Made by a program: the position numbers and the translations under genes. From Butyrivibrio proteoclasticus (lineage in GTDB: Bacteria; Bacillota; Clostridia; Lachnospirales; Lachnospiraceae), in NCBI RefSeq assembly GCF_900115735.1, contig NZ_FOXO01000008.1:1-64000 (forward strand): DNA of 64,000 nt, in the 5' to 3' direction. The notes under the pieces are model-generated. The model made no database searches. It was not told the DNA's origin and saw only the letters and a program-made list of their open reading frames with translations. Below, one piece after another: positions 47,512 to 56,573 of the stretch; within the stretch, counting starts at the first letter, position 1; each line of letters begins with the position of its first letter.

Positions 47512-48954
47512 ATGAGCGTAACAGTAGAGAAGCTTGAGAAGAGCATGGCTAAGCTTAAGATCGAAGTATCTGCAGAGCAGCTTGAGAAGGCTATCCAGAA
47601 GGCCTATGACAAGAACAAAAACAAGATTCAGATCCCAGGATTCCGTAAGGGTAAGGCTCCTCGTAAGATGATCGAGCAGATGTATGGCAAGGGAGTATTC
47701 TATGAGGATGCTGCTAATGAGCTTATCGAGGAAGAGTATCCTAAGGCTGTAGAGGAGTGTGGAGAAGAGGTTGTTTCTTCACCTAAGATTGATGTTGAGC
47801 AGCTTGAAGCTGGTAAGGATTTCATCTTTACAGCAGAAGTAGCTCTTAAGCCTCCGGTTAAGCTTGGTAAATATAAGGGCGTAGAGGCTGAGAAGATGGA
47901 TCTCGAAGTATCTGACAGTGATGTTGATGCTGAGATCGACAAGCAGAGAAATACAAACGCAAGAACAGTTGAAGTAACAGACAGAGCTGTTGAGGATGGC
48001 GATATCGTTACTCTTGACTTTGAAGGATTTGTTGATGGAGTTGCATTCGAAGGTGGTAAGGGAACAGATTATCCTCTTACAATCGGATCAGGTGCTTTCA
48101 TTCCTGGATTCGAAGAGCAGCTTGTTGGATTTGAAATTGGTAAGGAAGGCGAAGTTAATGTAACATTCCCTGAAGATTATCAGGCTAAGAACCTTGCTGG
48201 TAAGGCTGCAACATTCAAGTGCACAGTTAAGGCTATCAAGGCTAAAGAGCTTCCTGAGCTCAATGATGAGTTCGCTAGTGATGTATCTGATTTCGATACA
48301 CTTGCTGAGTACAAGGAAGATGTTAAGAATAAACTCGTAGAGAGAAAGACAAACGAAGAGAAGGCTAAGAGAGAGGACGCTGTAGTTAAGGCTGTCATCG
48401 AAGATTCAGAGATGGAACTTCCAGAGGCTATGGTTGAGACTCAGGCTAGACAGATCGTTAGTGATTTTGCTCAGAGACTTCAGATGCAGGGTATGAGCAT
48501 GGATCAGTACCTTCAGTATACAGGCAACACTGTTGATAAGATGATCGAGCAGGTTAAGCCACAGGCTATCGAAAGAATTCAGGCTAGACTTGTTCTTGAA
48601 GAAGTTGCTAAGGTTGAGAACATCACAGTTAGCGATGAGGACTTCGAGGAAGAACTTAAGAAGATGGCTGAGCAGTATAAGATGGAACTTGACAAGCTTA
48701 AAGAGCTTATGTCAGAGTCTGAGCAGAAGACAATGAGAAGTGATCTCGCTGTTCAGAAGGCTGCTGATTTCCTTGTAGAGAACGTTAAGGAAGTTGCTAA
48801 GAAGAAAGCTGCAAAGAAGACAACAAAGAAGGCAGATGATGCTGAGGAAAAGCCTAAGAAGACAGCTACAAAGAAAGCTGCTAAGAAGGATGACGAAGCA
48901 GAAGAGAAGCCAAAGAAGACAACAAGAAAGAAAAAGACAGAAGAAGAGGCTTAA
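47512..48954 (+). CDS. tig: Trigger factor with Lys-rich C-terminal extension
   Basis: 480 aa. N-terminal ribosome-binding domain with GFRKGKAPRKMIEQMYG (about 43-59), an FKBP-type prolyl isomerase domain (about 155-240) with DGDIVTLDFEGFVDG, then the helical chaperone domain. Ordinary trigger factors end near residue 430; here about 50 extra residues are Lys/Ala/Thr/Glu rich in histone-like blocks (AKKKAAKKTTKK, TATKKAAKK, TTRKKKTEEEA). Highly biased codons fit high expression. Upstream of clpP-clpX as in many Firmicutes, but separated here by a sigI-rsgI module. Confidence 0.95.
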   Translation: MSVTVEKLEKSMAKLKIEVSAEQLEKAIQKAYDKNKNKIQIPGFRKGKAPRKMIEQMYGKGVFYEDAANELIEEEYPKAVEECGEEVVSSPKIDVEQLEAGKDFIFTAEVALKPPVKLGKYKGVEAEKMDLEVSDSDVDAEIDKQRNTNARTVEVTDRAVEDGDIVTLDFEGFVDGVAFEGGKGTDYPLTIGSGAFIPGFEEQLVGFEIGKEGEVNVTFPEDYQAKNLAGKAATFKCTVKAIKAKELPELNDEFASDVSDFDTLAEYKEDVKNKLVERKTNEEKAKREDAVVKAVIEDSEMELPEAMVETQARQIVSDFAQRLQMQGMSMDQYLQYTGNTVDKMIEQVKPQAIERIQARLVLEEVAKVENITVSDEDFEEELKKMAEQYKMELDKLKELMSESEQKTMRSDLAVQKAADFLVENVKEVAKKKAAKKTTKKADDAEEKPKKTATKKAAKKDDEAEEKPKKTTRKKKTEEEA

Positions 48955-48968
48955 CTAACTCTACAAGC

Positions 48969-50117
48969 TTAAGGAATTTGTACTTTTGGCGTAGCATTTT
49001 GCGGAGCCGACGGCATTTCTGAAATGCCTTTAGAACCGGTATCTTGTGGTACCGGTTCTTTTATTGCATTATTATTGTTTTCGTTTGGGGCACCTTCTGT
49101 AGTTGGACTGTTATCTGCAGGAGGAGCATTTTCTGAAGCACTGTTATTTTCTTCGGGAGCTTCATTTAACTGAGATGCATTTTGATTATCAGGTGCTATT
49201 TGCAAATCAGGATTGTTGTTGTCTTCGGATGGGATGTCGGGATTTTGCAGGCTCTCGGGATCATCAATTGGGATTTGCTTATCAGTTGTGTTTTCCTCTG
49301 GAATCTCGCCTGGAATTTCAGAAGGACCATTTCCGTTACCTTCAGCACCAGAGTACTCTGAGAGTATTTCTTTTACAGGGAGTGACTTATAAACATCTTT
49401 AAGTGTTGATAAGTCCTGGCTGTTATCACCGGTAAAAGAATCAGTTTCAGTTAGAGGAGTGTTATCAGCTATTTGCTTCATGGCTTCGAACCTTCCTGTA
49501 CTCATACCGGAGTTAATGGCTTCCTGCCTTGAAGCTATATCAGATTCAAGGAGGCAAAGACTGATATTGCTATCATCAAAAGCTTTGGATATATCACAGG
49601 AAAGATTACTGTAAGAGCGTTCACTTCCGGGGACGACATCAATTAGTATTGAGACATCGTCACCGAGGAGATAATTGTTTTCCTGCAAAACAGCAACTGT
49701 TTCTGATAGTGCATCGGAAAGACTTTTGTTTTTCAGACTATCACTAAGGTCATCCACAATCTCGGCAGCATCGTCATTGAGGGCGGTTACGTTTATTACC
49801 TTGTTCAGTCTGTTTAAGGTGTATTCTATGGATGGATTTACATCGACTGTAACATAGGAATAAGCAAGAGCTGTCTCGTACATATAGGAGAGGCCTGCAG
49901 CAATGATGATAAGGGCAGCAGCCGCATATGGCAGAAATAATCTGTACATGCTTTGATGCCTGTTTTTTTTGCCTCTTATATGACAGGTTGTTGGCGAGTC
50001 TGCAATGACTGATATTTCCTGGCCGACGTCAAAGTTACCGGCTATTTTTCTAAAGCATCCGTCATCGCAAAGAACGGCACATATTCTTTTCTTTTTTTCC
50101 ATTACAATTGCGTGCAT
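48969..50117 (-). CDS. rsgI: RsgI-like anti-sigma-I factor
   Basis: 382 aa from ATG 50117, six bases after AAAGGGA. N-terminal RsgI domain (about 1-50, with AIVMEKKKRICAVLCDDGCF), one membrane span (about 55-75), then the conserved extracellular domain with VTVDVNPSIEYTLN; its Asn-Pro (about 94-95) matches the autocleavage site known for RsgI proteins. The C-terminal 140 residues are Pro/Asn/Glu/Ser-rich low complexity, without the carbohydrate-binding module found on cellulosome-type RsgI. Eleven bases after sigI and surely its cotranscribed inhibitor. Confidence 0.9.
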   Translation of the reverse strand: MHAIVMEKKKRICAVLCDDGCFRKIAGNFDVGQEISVIADSPTTCHIRGKKNRHQSMYRLFLPYAAAALIIIAAGLSYMYETALAYSYVTVDVNPSIEYTLNRLNKVINVTALNDDAAEIVDDLSDSLKNKSLSDALSETVAVLQENNYLLGDDVSILIDVVPGSERSYSNLSCDISKAFDDSNISLCLLESDIASRQEAINSGMSTGRFEAMKQIADNTPLTETDSFTGDNSQDLSTLKDVYKSLPVKEILSEYSGAEGNGNGPSEIPGEIPEENTTDKQIPIDDPESLQNPDIPSEDNNNPDLQIAPDNQNASQLNEAPEENNSASENAPPADNSPTTEGAPNENNNNAIKEPVPQDTGSKGISEMPSAPQNATPKVQIP

Positions 50118-50128
50118 GATCTGTCCCT

Positions 50129-50881
50129 TTACAAATTTGATGGAGAGTTTGTTATAAACCACATATATTCTGAAAGCTGTGGATAATCACCATTTATTAT
50201 CAGTGTTGCAGTGATTATGTAGCGTCTGTATCTATCCATCATTTTTCTTGATATCCGGCTTTTTTCCTCGAGTTCTTTCATTGGAAGAGTTTTTGAACGT
50301 TTCATTTTCTGCAGCAGTTCTTCTGAAGTTAACATCGCCTTTACAGCCTTGGCGCATGCTCTCTTAGTCTTTTCCGTGCAGGGGGAGCATTTTGTCAGAT
50401 CCATAAAGCTAAAACCATAGTCAGTAAGCTTGCTGCTGATCTCTGCTATCTCATCCTTTACAGTTACCTGATGGTCTATGGAATTTTGTTTTAAATAAGA
50501 AATATCTGCTGATTTTTCCTTGAGCTCAAATGAAATAGGAGACTCCTTGTCCTCATCTATTTCTCCTTCAAAAAGGTAGGGTTCTACGCTAAGCTCGCAT
50601 TCATGGTGCTTTGCTTTTCTCATATGATCAAGAATCCTTCTCTTTATGACCAGATTTGCAAAACTTGAGAAAGCTCCTTTGGAAATATCGTAAGAATCGA
50701 TAGCTTCAAGGAAAGCGCTAAGTGCAATGGAGTACTCATCATCGCTTTCTGTTATGAATCTTCCCACACATTTATATGCACAGTATTTTATGTACCCTGT
50801 GTTTTTTTCAATAAAAGAATTCAGCTGAGACGGAGTATTCTTTACCTCTATGACTTCTTCGCTAAATGCATTCTTTTCCAT
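50129..50881 (-). CDS. sigI: RNA polymerase sigma factor SigI
   Basis: 250 aa from ATG 50881, seven bases after GGGAG; the frame extends further upstream without a ribosome site. Region 2 contains FITESDDEYSIALSAFLEAIDSYD and FSSFANLVIKRRILDHMRK; the C-terminal region has the SigI-specific SRKMMDRYRRYIIT. SigI factors respond to heat or extracellular polysaccharide depending on the partner RsgI. A SigI-type promoter precedes the gene, indicating autoregulation. Confidence 0.92.
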   Translation of the reverse strand: MEKNAFSEEVIEVKNTPSQLNSFIEKNTGYIKYCAYKCVGRFITESDDEYSIALSAFLEAIDSYDISKGAFSSFANLVIKRRILDHMRKAKHHECELSVEPYLFEGEIDEDKESPISFELKEKSADISYLKQNSIDHQVTVKDEIAEISSKLTDYGFSFMDLTKCSPCTEKTKRACAKAVKAMLTSEELLQKMKRSKTLPMKELEEKSRISRKMMDRYRRYIITATLIINGDYPQLSEYMWFITNSPSNL

Positions 50882-50907
50882 AATTAACTCCCGAGTATAT
50901 TGAATTA

Positions 50908-50936
50908 TTCGAATATGGATGGACAAAGAATGGGGT
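50908..50936 (-). promoter_or_regulatory. Putative SigI-dependent autoregulatory promoter
   Basis: On the minus strand ACCCC and CGAA are separated by 20 bases, upstream of sigI by about 25 bases. CCCC plus CGAA elements are the hallmark of SigI promoters in Bacillus and Clostridium. A second ACCCC (plus strand, about 50975-50980) faces the divergent secreted-protein gene but lacks an obvious CGAA. Confidence 0.5.
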
Positions 50937-51048
50937 AGCCCGCCAAAAAAGATTTTTTGAATTTTTTTAATGTGACCCCACTATATTTGTTTGCTTGCAA
51001 GAAATATTACTGTGAGGAACTAAAAATAAATTAAAAATGGAGGAATCT

Positions 51049-51786
51049 ATGATGAAAAGAATAATAGGAACAATGACAGCAATAGCTTCAGCGATTATAA
51101 TGCTTGCGACCGTGCAGGTTACAGCCATGGCAGCACCTCAGGCAAAAGATGCGCAGCCACCTGCTCAGGGAGCGGCACCTGCCCAGGGCGAAGCGCCAAA
51201 GGGCGGACAGGCACCAAAGGATGGTGAGCAGCCACCGGAAATGCCTGATGCATCAGGAGCTGCAAGTACCGGTGAAGCACCTGAAAAGCCAGAGGGTGAA
51301 GCTCCTAAAGAAGAGCCTAAGGATGGAGAAAAGCCTTTAGCAGACGCAGATATGACAACTTTGCTTGAAAATCTTCTTGAGACGATCGAAGCTCTGGATG
51401 ATGAAGAAGTAAAAGAAAACATTACAGAATTATATGATGCATTTGTAGATGCCCTTGATGCAGAGCAGGCAGCAATAGACGCAGAATCTGATGAAGACAC
51501 ATTAGCTGAAGTTAAGCAGGCTGTTGAAGATGCGAGAGCAGCGCTGCAGAGCGCTTTGGAAGAAGCAGGAATCGATTTTGATCTTGAGCCAAAGACAGGT
51601 GATGAAGCGCCAAAGGCTATAGAGGATGGTGGAGAGTTATCCGAAGAAATTGCACCAAAGGATGCAGAGCCTGCAGTAAATGAAGATGGAAGTGCTGATG
51701 AATCTGTTGAGAAGACAAGCCCTATCAAGAAGATTGGAAACGCAATAAAGAGCTTTTTTAACAAATTATTCAAAAAGAGCGAATAA
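51049..51786 (+). CDS. Secreted low-complexity acidic protein divergent from sigI
   Basis: 245 aa from ATG 51049, five bases after GGAGG (a second ATG follows directly). Sec signal peptide ending near AMA-AP, a Pro/Glu/Ala/Gly/Lys linker (for example AQGEAPKGGQAPKDGEQPPE), an acidic helical domain (about 95-175, LENLLETIEALDDEEVKENI) and a basic amphipathic C-terminus (KKIGNAIKSFFNKLFKK). Divergent from sigI-rsgI, so possibly a member of its regulon (inference). The last codons and stop form the target duplication of a 145-bp mobile repeat. Confidence 0.7.
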   Translation: MMKRIIGTMTAIASAIIMLATVQVTAMAAPQAKDAQPPAQGAAPAQGEAPKGGQAPKDGEQPPEMPDASGAASTGEAPEKPEGEAPKEEPKDGEKPLADADMTTLLENLLETIEALDDEEVKENITELYDAFVDALDAEQAAIDAESDEDTLAEVKQAVEDARAALQSALEEAGIDFDLEPKTGDEAPKAIEDGGELSEEIAPKDAEPAVNEDGSADESVEKTSPIKKIGNAIKSFFNKLFKKSE

Positions 51787-51931
51787 GTTACAATTCAGAC
51801 AGAAATGCGCACTAAGCTGCGCATTTCGTGAGAACTTGATACGGGAGTGAGCGCATTCCATCGACGAAGTCGATTTGGAATGAATGCGCGAAGTGGTTAC
51901 TGGAGCGAGCTGTATGCGAGTGAACAGTAAC
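51787..51931 (+). repeat. 145-bp MITE-like element, copy 3
   Basis: Matches copies 1 and 2 throughout except near the left end (gttacaattca rather than gttactgttca). The 8-bp sequence gcgaataa flanks it (51779-51786, containing the stop codon of the upstream gene, and 51934-51941, after two extra bases), a second independent target duplication. The rest of the 312-bp gap is the clpP promoter and leader. Confidence 0.9.
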
Positions 51932-51993
51932 ACGCGAATAATTAAGAGTTTATTAAATTGTGTAAAAGACTTTCAAAAAACAGTAATTAGCCG

Positions 51994-52042
51994 TATAATA
52001 TAGTGTGGTTGTGTATAGTTTTTTAGCTGTGCAGACCACACT
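51994..52042 (+). promoter_or_regulatory. clpP -10 and leader hairpin
   Basis: TATAAT (51994-51999) lies about 100 bases before clpP with no good -35. Directly after it, agtgtggt (52002-52009) pairs with accacact (52035-52042). No CtsR-type heptad repeat was recognised. Confidence 0.45.
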
Positions 52043-52098
52043 ATTTAGGTTTAGTGGTAAATAATGCTTTTTGATAAGGCAAGCTTGGAGGACAGATA

Positions 52099-52701
52099 AT
52101 GAGTTTAATACCTTATGTCATTGAACAAACAAGCCGTGGAGAGAGATCTTATGATATTTACTCCAGACTTTTAAAAGAAAGAATCGTATTCCTTGGTGAG
52201 GAAGTTAATGCTACTTCAGCAAGTATTGTTGTTGCACAGCTTCTTTTCCTTGAGGCAGAGGATCCTAACAAGGACATACACATGTACATTAACAGCCCGG
52301 GAGGAGAGATCACTTCCGGAATGGCTATCTACGATACAATGCACTATATAAAGTGTGATGTAAGTACGATCTGTATTGGTATGGCTGCCAGCATGGGTGC
52401 ATTCCTTCTAGCAGGTGGTGCAAAGGGTAAGAGAATGGCACTTCCTAATGCTGAAGTAATGATCCATCAGCCACTTGGCGGAACACAGGGTCAGGCAACA
52501 GAAATTGAGATTGCTGCAAAGCACATCCTCAAAACAAAAGAGAAGATGAACAGAATGCTTGCAGAAAATACAGGAAAGACATATGAGCAGGTTTGCGCAG
52601 ATACAGAGCGTGACAACTGGCTTTCAGCTCAGGAAGCTCTTGACTACGGTCTTATTGATTCAATCATTGAGAATCGTCCTGTAGAGAAGGAATCTAAGTA
52701 A
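52099..52701 (+). CDS. clpP: ATP-dependent Clp protease proteolytic subunit
   Basis: 200 aa. Catalytic triad visible: Ser in [10 protein letters not shown], His in [11 protein letters not shown], Asp in [10 protein letters not shown]. Forms the double-heptamer chamber used with ClpX encoded 14 bases downstream. Well-placed GGAGG before the ATG. Confidence 0.98.
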   Translation: MSLIPYVIEQTSRGERSYDIYSRLLKERIVFLGEEVNATSASIVVAQLLFLEAEDPNKDIHMYINSPGGEITSGMAIYDTMHYIKCDVSTICIGMAASMGAFLLAGGAKGKRMALPNAEVMIHQPLGGTQGQATEIEIAAKHILKTKEKMNRMLAENTGKTYEQVCADTERDNWLSAQEALDYGLIDSIIENRPVEKESK

Positions 52702-52715
52702 TCAAAGGAGATGTT

Positions 52716-53984
52716 ATGGCAGGAAAAAATTCCGGAGAGATCAGGTGTTCTTTTTGTAACAAGACACAGGATCAGGTAAAAAAGTTAATAGCAGGACCTG
52801 CAGGAGTATATATTTGTGATGAATGCGTTGAGATATGCGCAGATATCATAGAGGAAGAGTTCGAGGACGAACCTGTCGCAGCCAGCGAGAAGAACATCAA
52901 TCTTCTTAAGCCGGTTGAAATCAGAAACTTTCTTGATGAGTATGTAATCGGACAGGATGAAGCTAAAAAGGTTTTAGCGGTATCTGTTTATAATCACTAC
53001 AAGAGAGTTCTTGCTCCTAAGAGTGAGGACAAAAACGAAGTTGAGCTTCAAAAGAGTAACATTATCATGATCGGACCAACAGGTTCCGGTAAGACATATC
53101 TTGCACAGACACTTGCCAAGATCATAAATGTTCCTTTTGCTATCGCTGATGCTACTACTCTCACTGAGGCAGGATATGTTGGTGAGGACGTTGAGAATAT
53201 TCTTCTTAAACTTATCCAGAATGCTGATTACGATATTGAGAGAGCTCAGTACGGAATTGTTTATATCGATGAGATTGATAAGATCACTAAAAAGAGTGAG
53301 AACGTATCTATAACAAGAGATGTTTCAGGTGAAGGTGTACAGCAGGCACTTCTTAAAATCGTAGAAGGTACTGTTGCAAGTGTTCCACCTCAGGGCGGAA
53401 GAAAGCATCCTCATCAGGAGCTTATCCAGATTGATACAAGCAATATCCTCTTCATCTGCGGTGGTGCATTTGATGGTCTTGATAAGATCGTTGAGGCAAG
53501 ACTTGATAGAAATTCAATCGGATTCAATGCAGAGATTGCTGATAAGTCAGAAAGAGAGATCGGAGAGGTCCTTAAAGAGGTAACACCTCAGGATCTTGTA
53601 AAGTTTGGTCTTATTCCTGAGTTTGTTGGACGTGTACCGATCACAGTTACTTTGGAAGGTCTTTCTAAGGAAGCTTTGGTCAAGATCCTTACAAAACCAA
53701 GGAATGCCCTTGTTAAGCAGTATCAGAAGCTCTTTGACTTCGATGATGTAAAACTTACATTCGAAGATGAAGCAGTTCAGAGAATTGCTGAAATGGCTTA
53801 CGAGAGAGAAACAGGAGCCCGTGGACTTCGTTCCATTATGGAGAAGACTATGATGGATGTTATGTATCAGATTCCTTCTGATGACACCATCAGTGAGTGC
53901 GTTATCACAGATGCTTCTGTAGATGGCACAAGCCAGCCACTCATCGTCCACAAGGACAGCAAGAAATTAAAACAGGCTAAATAA
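52716..53984 (+). CDS. clpX: ATP-dependent Clp protease ATP-binding subunit ClpX
   Basis: 422 aa. N-terminal C4 zinc domain (CSFC near 11, CDECVEIC near 33-40), Walker A GPTGSGKT (about 113-120), Walker B YIDEIDK, the RKHPHQE pore region and the IGF loop region NSIGFNAE that docks on ClpP. Unfolds and feeds substrates into ClpP. Ends at a bidirectional terminator facing engB. Confidence 0.98.
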   Translation: MAGKNSGEIRCSFCNKTQDQVKKLIAGPAGVYICDECVEICADIIEEEFEDEPVAASEKNINLLKPVEIRNFLDEYVIGQDEAKKVLAVSVYNHYKRVLAPKSEDKNEVELQKSNIIMIGPTGSGKTYLAQTLAKIINVPFAIADATTLTEAGYVGEDVENILLKLIQNADYDIERAQYGIVYIDEIDKITKKSENVSITRDVSGEGVQQALLKIVEGTVASVPPQGGRKHPHQELIQIDTSNILFICGGAFDGLDKIVEARLDRNSIGFNAEIADKSEREIGEVLKEVTPQDLVKFGLIPEFVGRVPITVTLEGLSKEALVKILTKPRNALVKQYQKLFDFDDVKLTFEDEAVQRIAEMAYERETGARGLRSIMEKTMMDVMYQIPSDDTISECVITDASVDGTSQPLIVHKDSKKLKQAK

Positions 53985-53991
53985 AAAATAA

Positions 53992-54034
53992 AAGCTGTGA
54001 GAAATGAGAGATCATTTTTCACAGCTTCTTTTTT
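53992..54034. terminator. Bidirectional terminator between clpX and engB
   Basis: aagctgtga pairs with tcacagctt; TTTTTT follows on the plus strand and an A-run precedes, so it serves both convergent genes. Confidence 0.85.
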
Positions 54035-54641
54035 AGGCTTCGGTTGAAGGAGATACTTCCGTGAGCAGTTCATCCATGAAGTCGTAGATTTCCTGTCTGC
54101 CTTCTTTGGATAATGCTGAATATGGGAAGATTTTAATTTCATCAGGAAGACCAAGGCCGTTTCTTAACATATTCAGGTGCTTCTCACGCTGAGAAGGTTT
54201 GATCTTATCAGCTTTGGTTGCAATGATAACCGGCTGAAAGCCTTGATGAACGATCCATTTGTACATCTGAACGTCATTGGCCGAAGGCTCATGGCGGATA
54301 TCGATAAGAAGGAAAACTCTAAGGAGCTGCTTGGATGTGTGGAGATAGTTCTCAATCATTTTTCCCCACTGTTCCTTAACCTTTTCAGGAACACGAGCAA
54401 ATCCGTATCCCGGAAGGTCTACAAGGTAGAACTCGTTGTTTATATTGTAGTAGTTGATTGTCTGAGTTTTTCCTGGCTCCTGTGAAGTTCTGGCATAGTT
54501 TTTGCGATTCATAATGCCATTTATCAGGGAACTCTTTCCTACATTACTCTTTCCTGCAAAGGCAAACTCTGGGAAAGGGTTGTCTGGTAGTGTGCTTGTG
54601 ATTCCACAAACTGTTTCAAGATTTACATTTTTAATAACCAT
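54033..54641 (-). CDS. engB: Ribosome-assembly GTPase EngB/YsxC
   Basis: 202 aa. G1 AGKSNVGKSS, a conserved TSQEPGKTQTINYY switch I, G3 DLPGYGFA and G4 TKADK. Needed for 50S subunit maturation (family knowledge). In many Firmicutes it follows clpX-lon in the same direction; here it is inverted and lon is absent from the locus. Confidence 0.97.
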   Translation of the reverse strand: MVIKNVNLETVCGITSTLPDNPFPEFAFAGKSNVGKSSLINGIMNRKNYARTSQEPGKTQTINYYNINNEFYLVDLPGYGFARVPEKVKEQWGKMIENYLHTSKQLLRVFLLIDIRHEPSANDVQMYKWIVHQGFQPVIIATKADKIKPSQREKHLNMLRNGLGLPDEIKIFPYSALSKEGRQEIYDFMDELLTEVSPSTEA

Positions 54642-54744
54642 GCTATTCTCTCTATTCTTTGTAATTGATGCTTAACAATAATCATTGATTAAGTTAAAAT
54701 TTAAGGTGAATGTTAATACATTATAGCATATTCGGAGGCGAAGT

Positions 54745-55344
54745 ATGGAAACACTTAAAAAAATGAAGTTAAATTACGTGATTGAAGCCATCGTGATGAT
54801 TGTTATAGGTGTTGTTCTTATATTCTGGACAGAGGCAAGTCTTCTCATCATGGCGAGAGCGTTGGCAATCCTGCTGGTAATAGCAGGTGTAATATTTGTA
54901 TTCAGCTATTTTTTGCATAAAGAGCGCAGCATTGTAATGTCCGGCGGATTTGCAATGGGAGTTATTATTGCAGCCATTGGCGTTTGGATCTTCCTTAAGC
55001 CTGATACATTTACCGATTTTATCCCCAAGCTCTTTGGTGTATTTATCCTGCTTAGCGGACTTATGAATCTGGGACAGACAATCTCTCTTGTCAGCTACAG
55101 ATATTCGCTTTGGTGGATTTCTTTGATCCTGGCCGTAGGAACTATCGGTATGGGAGCATTTCTTTTGTTTAATCCTAAGGATGCAAAAGAAATAGCGGTG
55201 ACTATCATCGGAATATTCCTGGTTTATGATGGAATCACCAATCTGTGGACAATATCAAGAGTCTCCAAGTATGCAAAGAGAGTTAATCAGGAGATGAATG
55301 CTGTCGATGTTGAAGCAGTTGTTGAGGATGTAGATAAAAAGTAA
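54745..55344 (+). CDS. DUF308/HdeD-type membrane protein
   Basis: 199 aa with six membrane spans arranged as three hairpins, each with small-residue-rich helices (IVMIVIGVVLIFW, MGVIIAAIGVWIFL, GTIGMGAFLLF). This is the DUF308 (HdeD-like) pattern; in enterobacteria HdeD relates to acid resistance, but the role here is unknown. The next gene starts 22 bases after its stop. Confidence 0.8.
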   Translation: METLKKMKLNYVIEAIVMIVIGVVLIFWTEASLLIMARALAILLVIAGVIFVFSYFLHKERSIVMSGGFAMGVIIAAIGVWIFLKPDTFTDFIPKLFGVFILLSGLMNLGQTISLVSYRYSLWWISLILAVGTIGMGAFLLFNPKDAKEIAVTIIGIFLVYDGITNLWTISRVSKYAKRVNQEMNAVDVEAVVEDVDKK

Positions 55345-55366
55345 TGCCGGAAATTGAGGAATAATA

Positions 55367-56557
55367 ATGACATTTGAACCAATAGAGGTATCGCTTGATG
55401 AGGGCTGCATTGATGCTTTCATCAGGCGATATCATTTTAATGACAATGAAAAAGCAGAAATAATAAGAATTTACAGGAAGATTGCTCCAAGAGTTCATGC
55501 TATTTTTCACCATATCATCGAAGAGGATGAAGAGGGAAAAAAGTCTGCACTTGTAGTAGCAAGTCTTGGAAGAGCAATTGATGAGTTTCAGAATAATCTT
55601 TTAGAAAAGGGAAATATTCAGGAAGCCTATATTGTTGATTGTCTGGGACTGGATTTTTTATCACTTGCCTATGAAAAAATAGATGAAAGACTCCATGAGT
55701 CCACAGGTCTTTATGCCGGAGGATATCAGTTTGCAGGAAGTGATGACTTTCCGCTTGAAAGTATTCCTGAAGCCATGAAAAAGCTTGGACAAAAGAAAAT
55801 AAGATATAATGACGCCTTTGTGCTTGTTCCCAAAAAGAGTGTTGTGTTTAGGACTCAACTATTTGAAAAGCAGCAGGAAAAGCATTCCAAGTGTAGTAGC
55901 TGCAGTTCTGAAAAATGCGTATACAGGACAAGTGAGTATGCCGGAGCTACAAGAGTTTTGAAAGATAATGCAGATGTGAAAATAGATTTGTCGAAAGAGA
56001 AGAGAGAAAACATGGGAGACGGTGATAAGAGGGCAAAAGGCCTGATCCACCTCTATACCGGCGATGGAAAGGGAAAGACTACAGCATCTATAGGACTTGC
56101 CATAAGGGCAGCAGGTTCCGGCAAAAAAGTTGTATTCACCCAGTTCATGAAAGGAAGACAAACATCGGAATTAAATTCTTTTGACGAACTTGAGAATATT
56201 AAAGTGATCAGAAGCAGCAAGAATTTAGGGTGGTTTAAAAAAGATGATCCTGATTCTGTTCTTGCTTTTACAACTGAGCATAACAGAATACTTGACAACA
56301 TAGAGAATTTAGTAGAAAAAGGACAGTGTGATGTACTTATAATGGATGAAGCTACCTATCCATACAATTACGGGATTATTGATAAGGACAGATTTGAAGC
56401 TTTGATACTAAACAAGCCTGCCTATATGGAAATTGTTTTAACAGGTAGAAATGCACCTGACTTTTTTATTGATAATGCAGATTATATTACAGAAATGAAG
56501 AAAATAAGGCATCCCTACGACGGGGGCATTGAAGCTCGTCTGGGCATTGAATATTGA
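55367..56557 (+). CDS. Fusion: MetH-activation-like domain and corrinoid adenosyltransferase
   Basis: 396 aa. The N-terminal half (about 1-190) resembles B12-dependent methionine synthase activation proteins of Clostridia: FPLESIPEAMKKLG, FVLVPKKSVVF and a closing C-x2-C-x4-C-x-YR cluster, though the SAM-binding R-x-S-P-G-Y motif is replaced by LYAGGYQF. The C-terminal half (about 225-396) is a CobO/BtuR-type ATP:corrinoid adenosyltransferase with P-loop GDGKGKTTAS near residue 231, FTQFMKGRQTSE, MDEATYPYNYG and LTGRNAPDFFID. The fusion suggests coupled handling of Co(I) cobalamin. No other cobalamin gene is nearby. Confidence 0.82.
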   Translation: MTFEPIEVSLDEGCIDAFIRRYHFNDNEKAEIIRIYRKIAPRVHAIFHHIIEEDEEGKKSALVVASLGRAIDEFQNNLLEKGNIQEAYIVDCLGLDFLSLAYEKIDERLHESTGLYAGGYQFAGSDDFPLESIPEAMKKLGQKKIRYNDAFVLVPKKSVVFRTQLFEKQQEKHSKCSSCSSEKCVYRTSEYAGATRVLKDNADVKIDLSKEKRENMGDGDKRAKGLIHLYTGDGKGKTTASIGLAIRAAGSGKKVVFTQFMKGRQTSELNSFDELENIKVIRSSKNLGWFKKDDPDSVLAFTTEHNRILDNIENLVEKGQCDVLIMDEATYPYNYGIIDKDRFEALILNKPAYMEIVLTGRNAPDFFIDNADYITEMKKIRHPYDGGIEARLGIEY

Positions 56558-56573
56558 TGCGCTCACAGGAAAG

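Noticed and set aside
49103..49402. 99-codon plus-strand frame inside rsgI
   Set aside because: Antisense of the low-complexity tail of rsgI; no ribosome site or domain.
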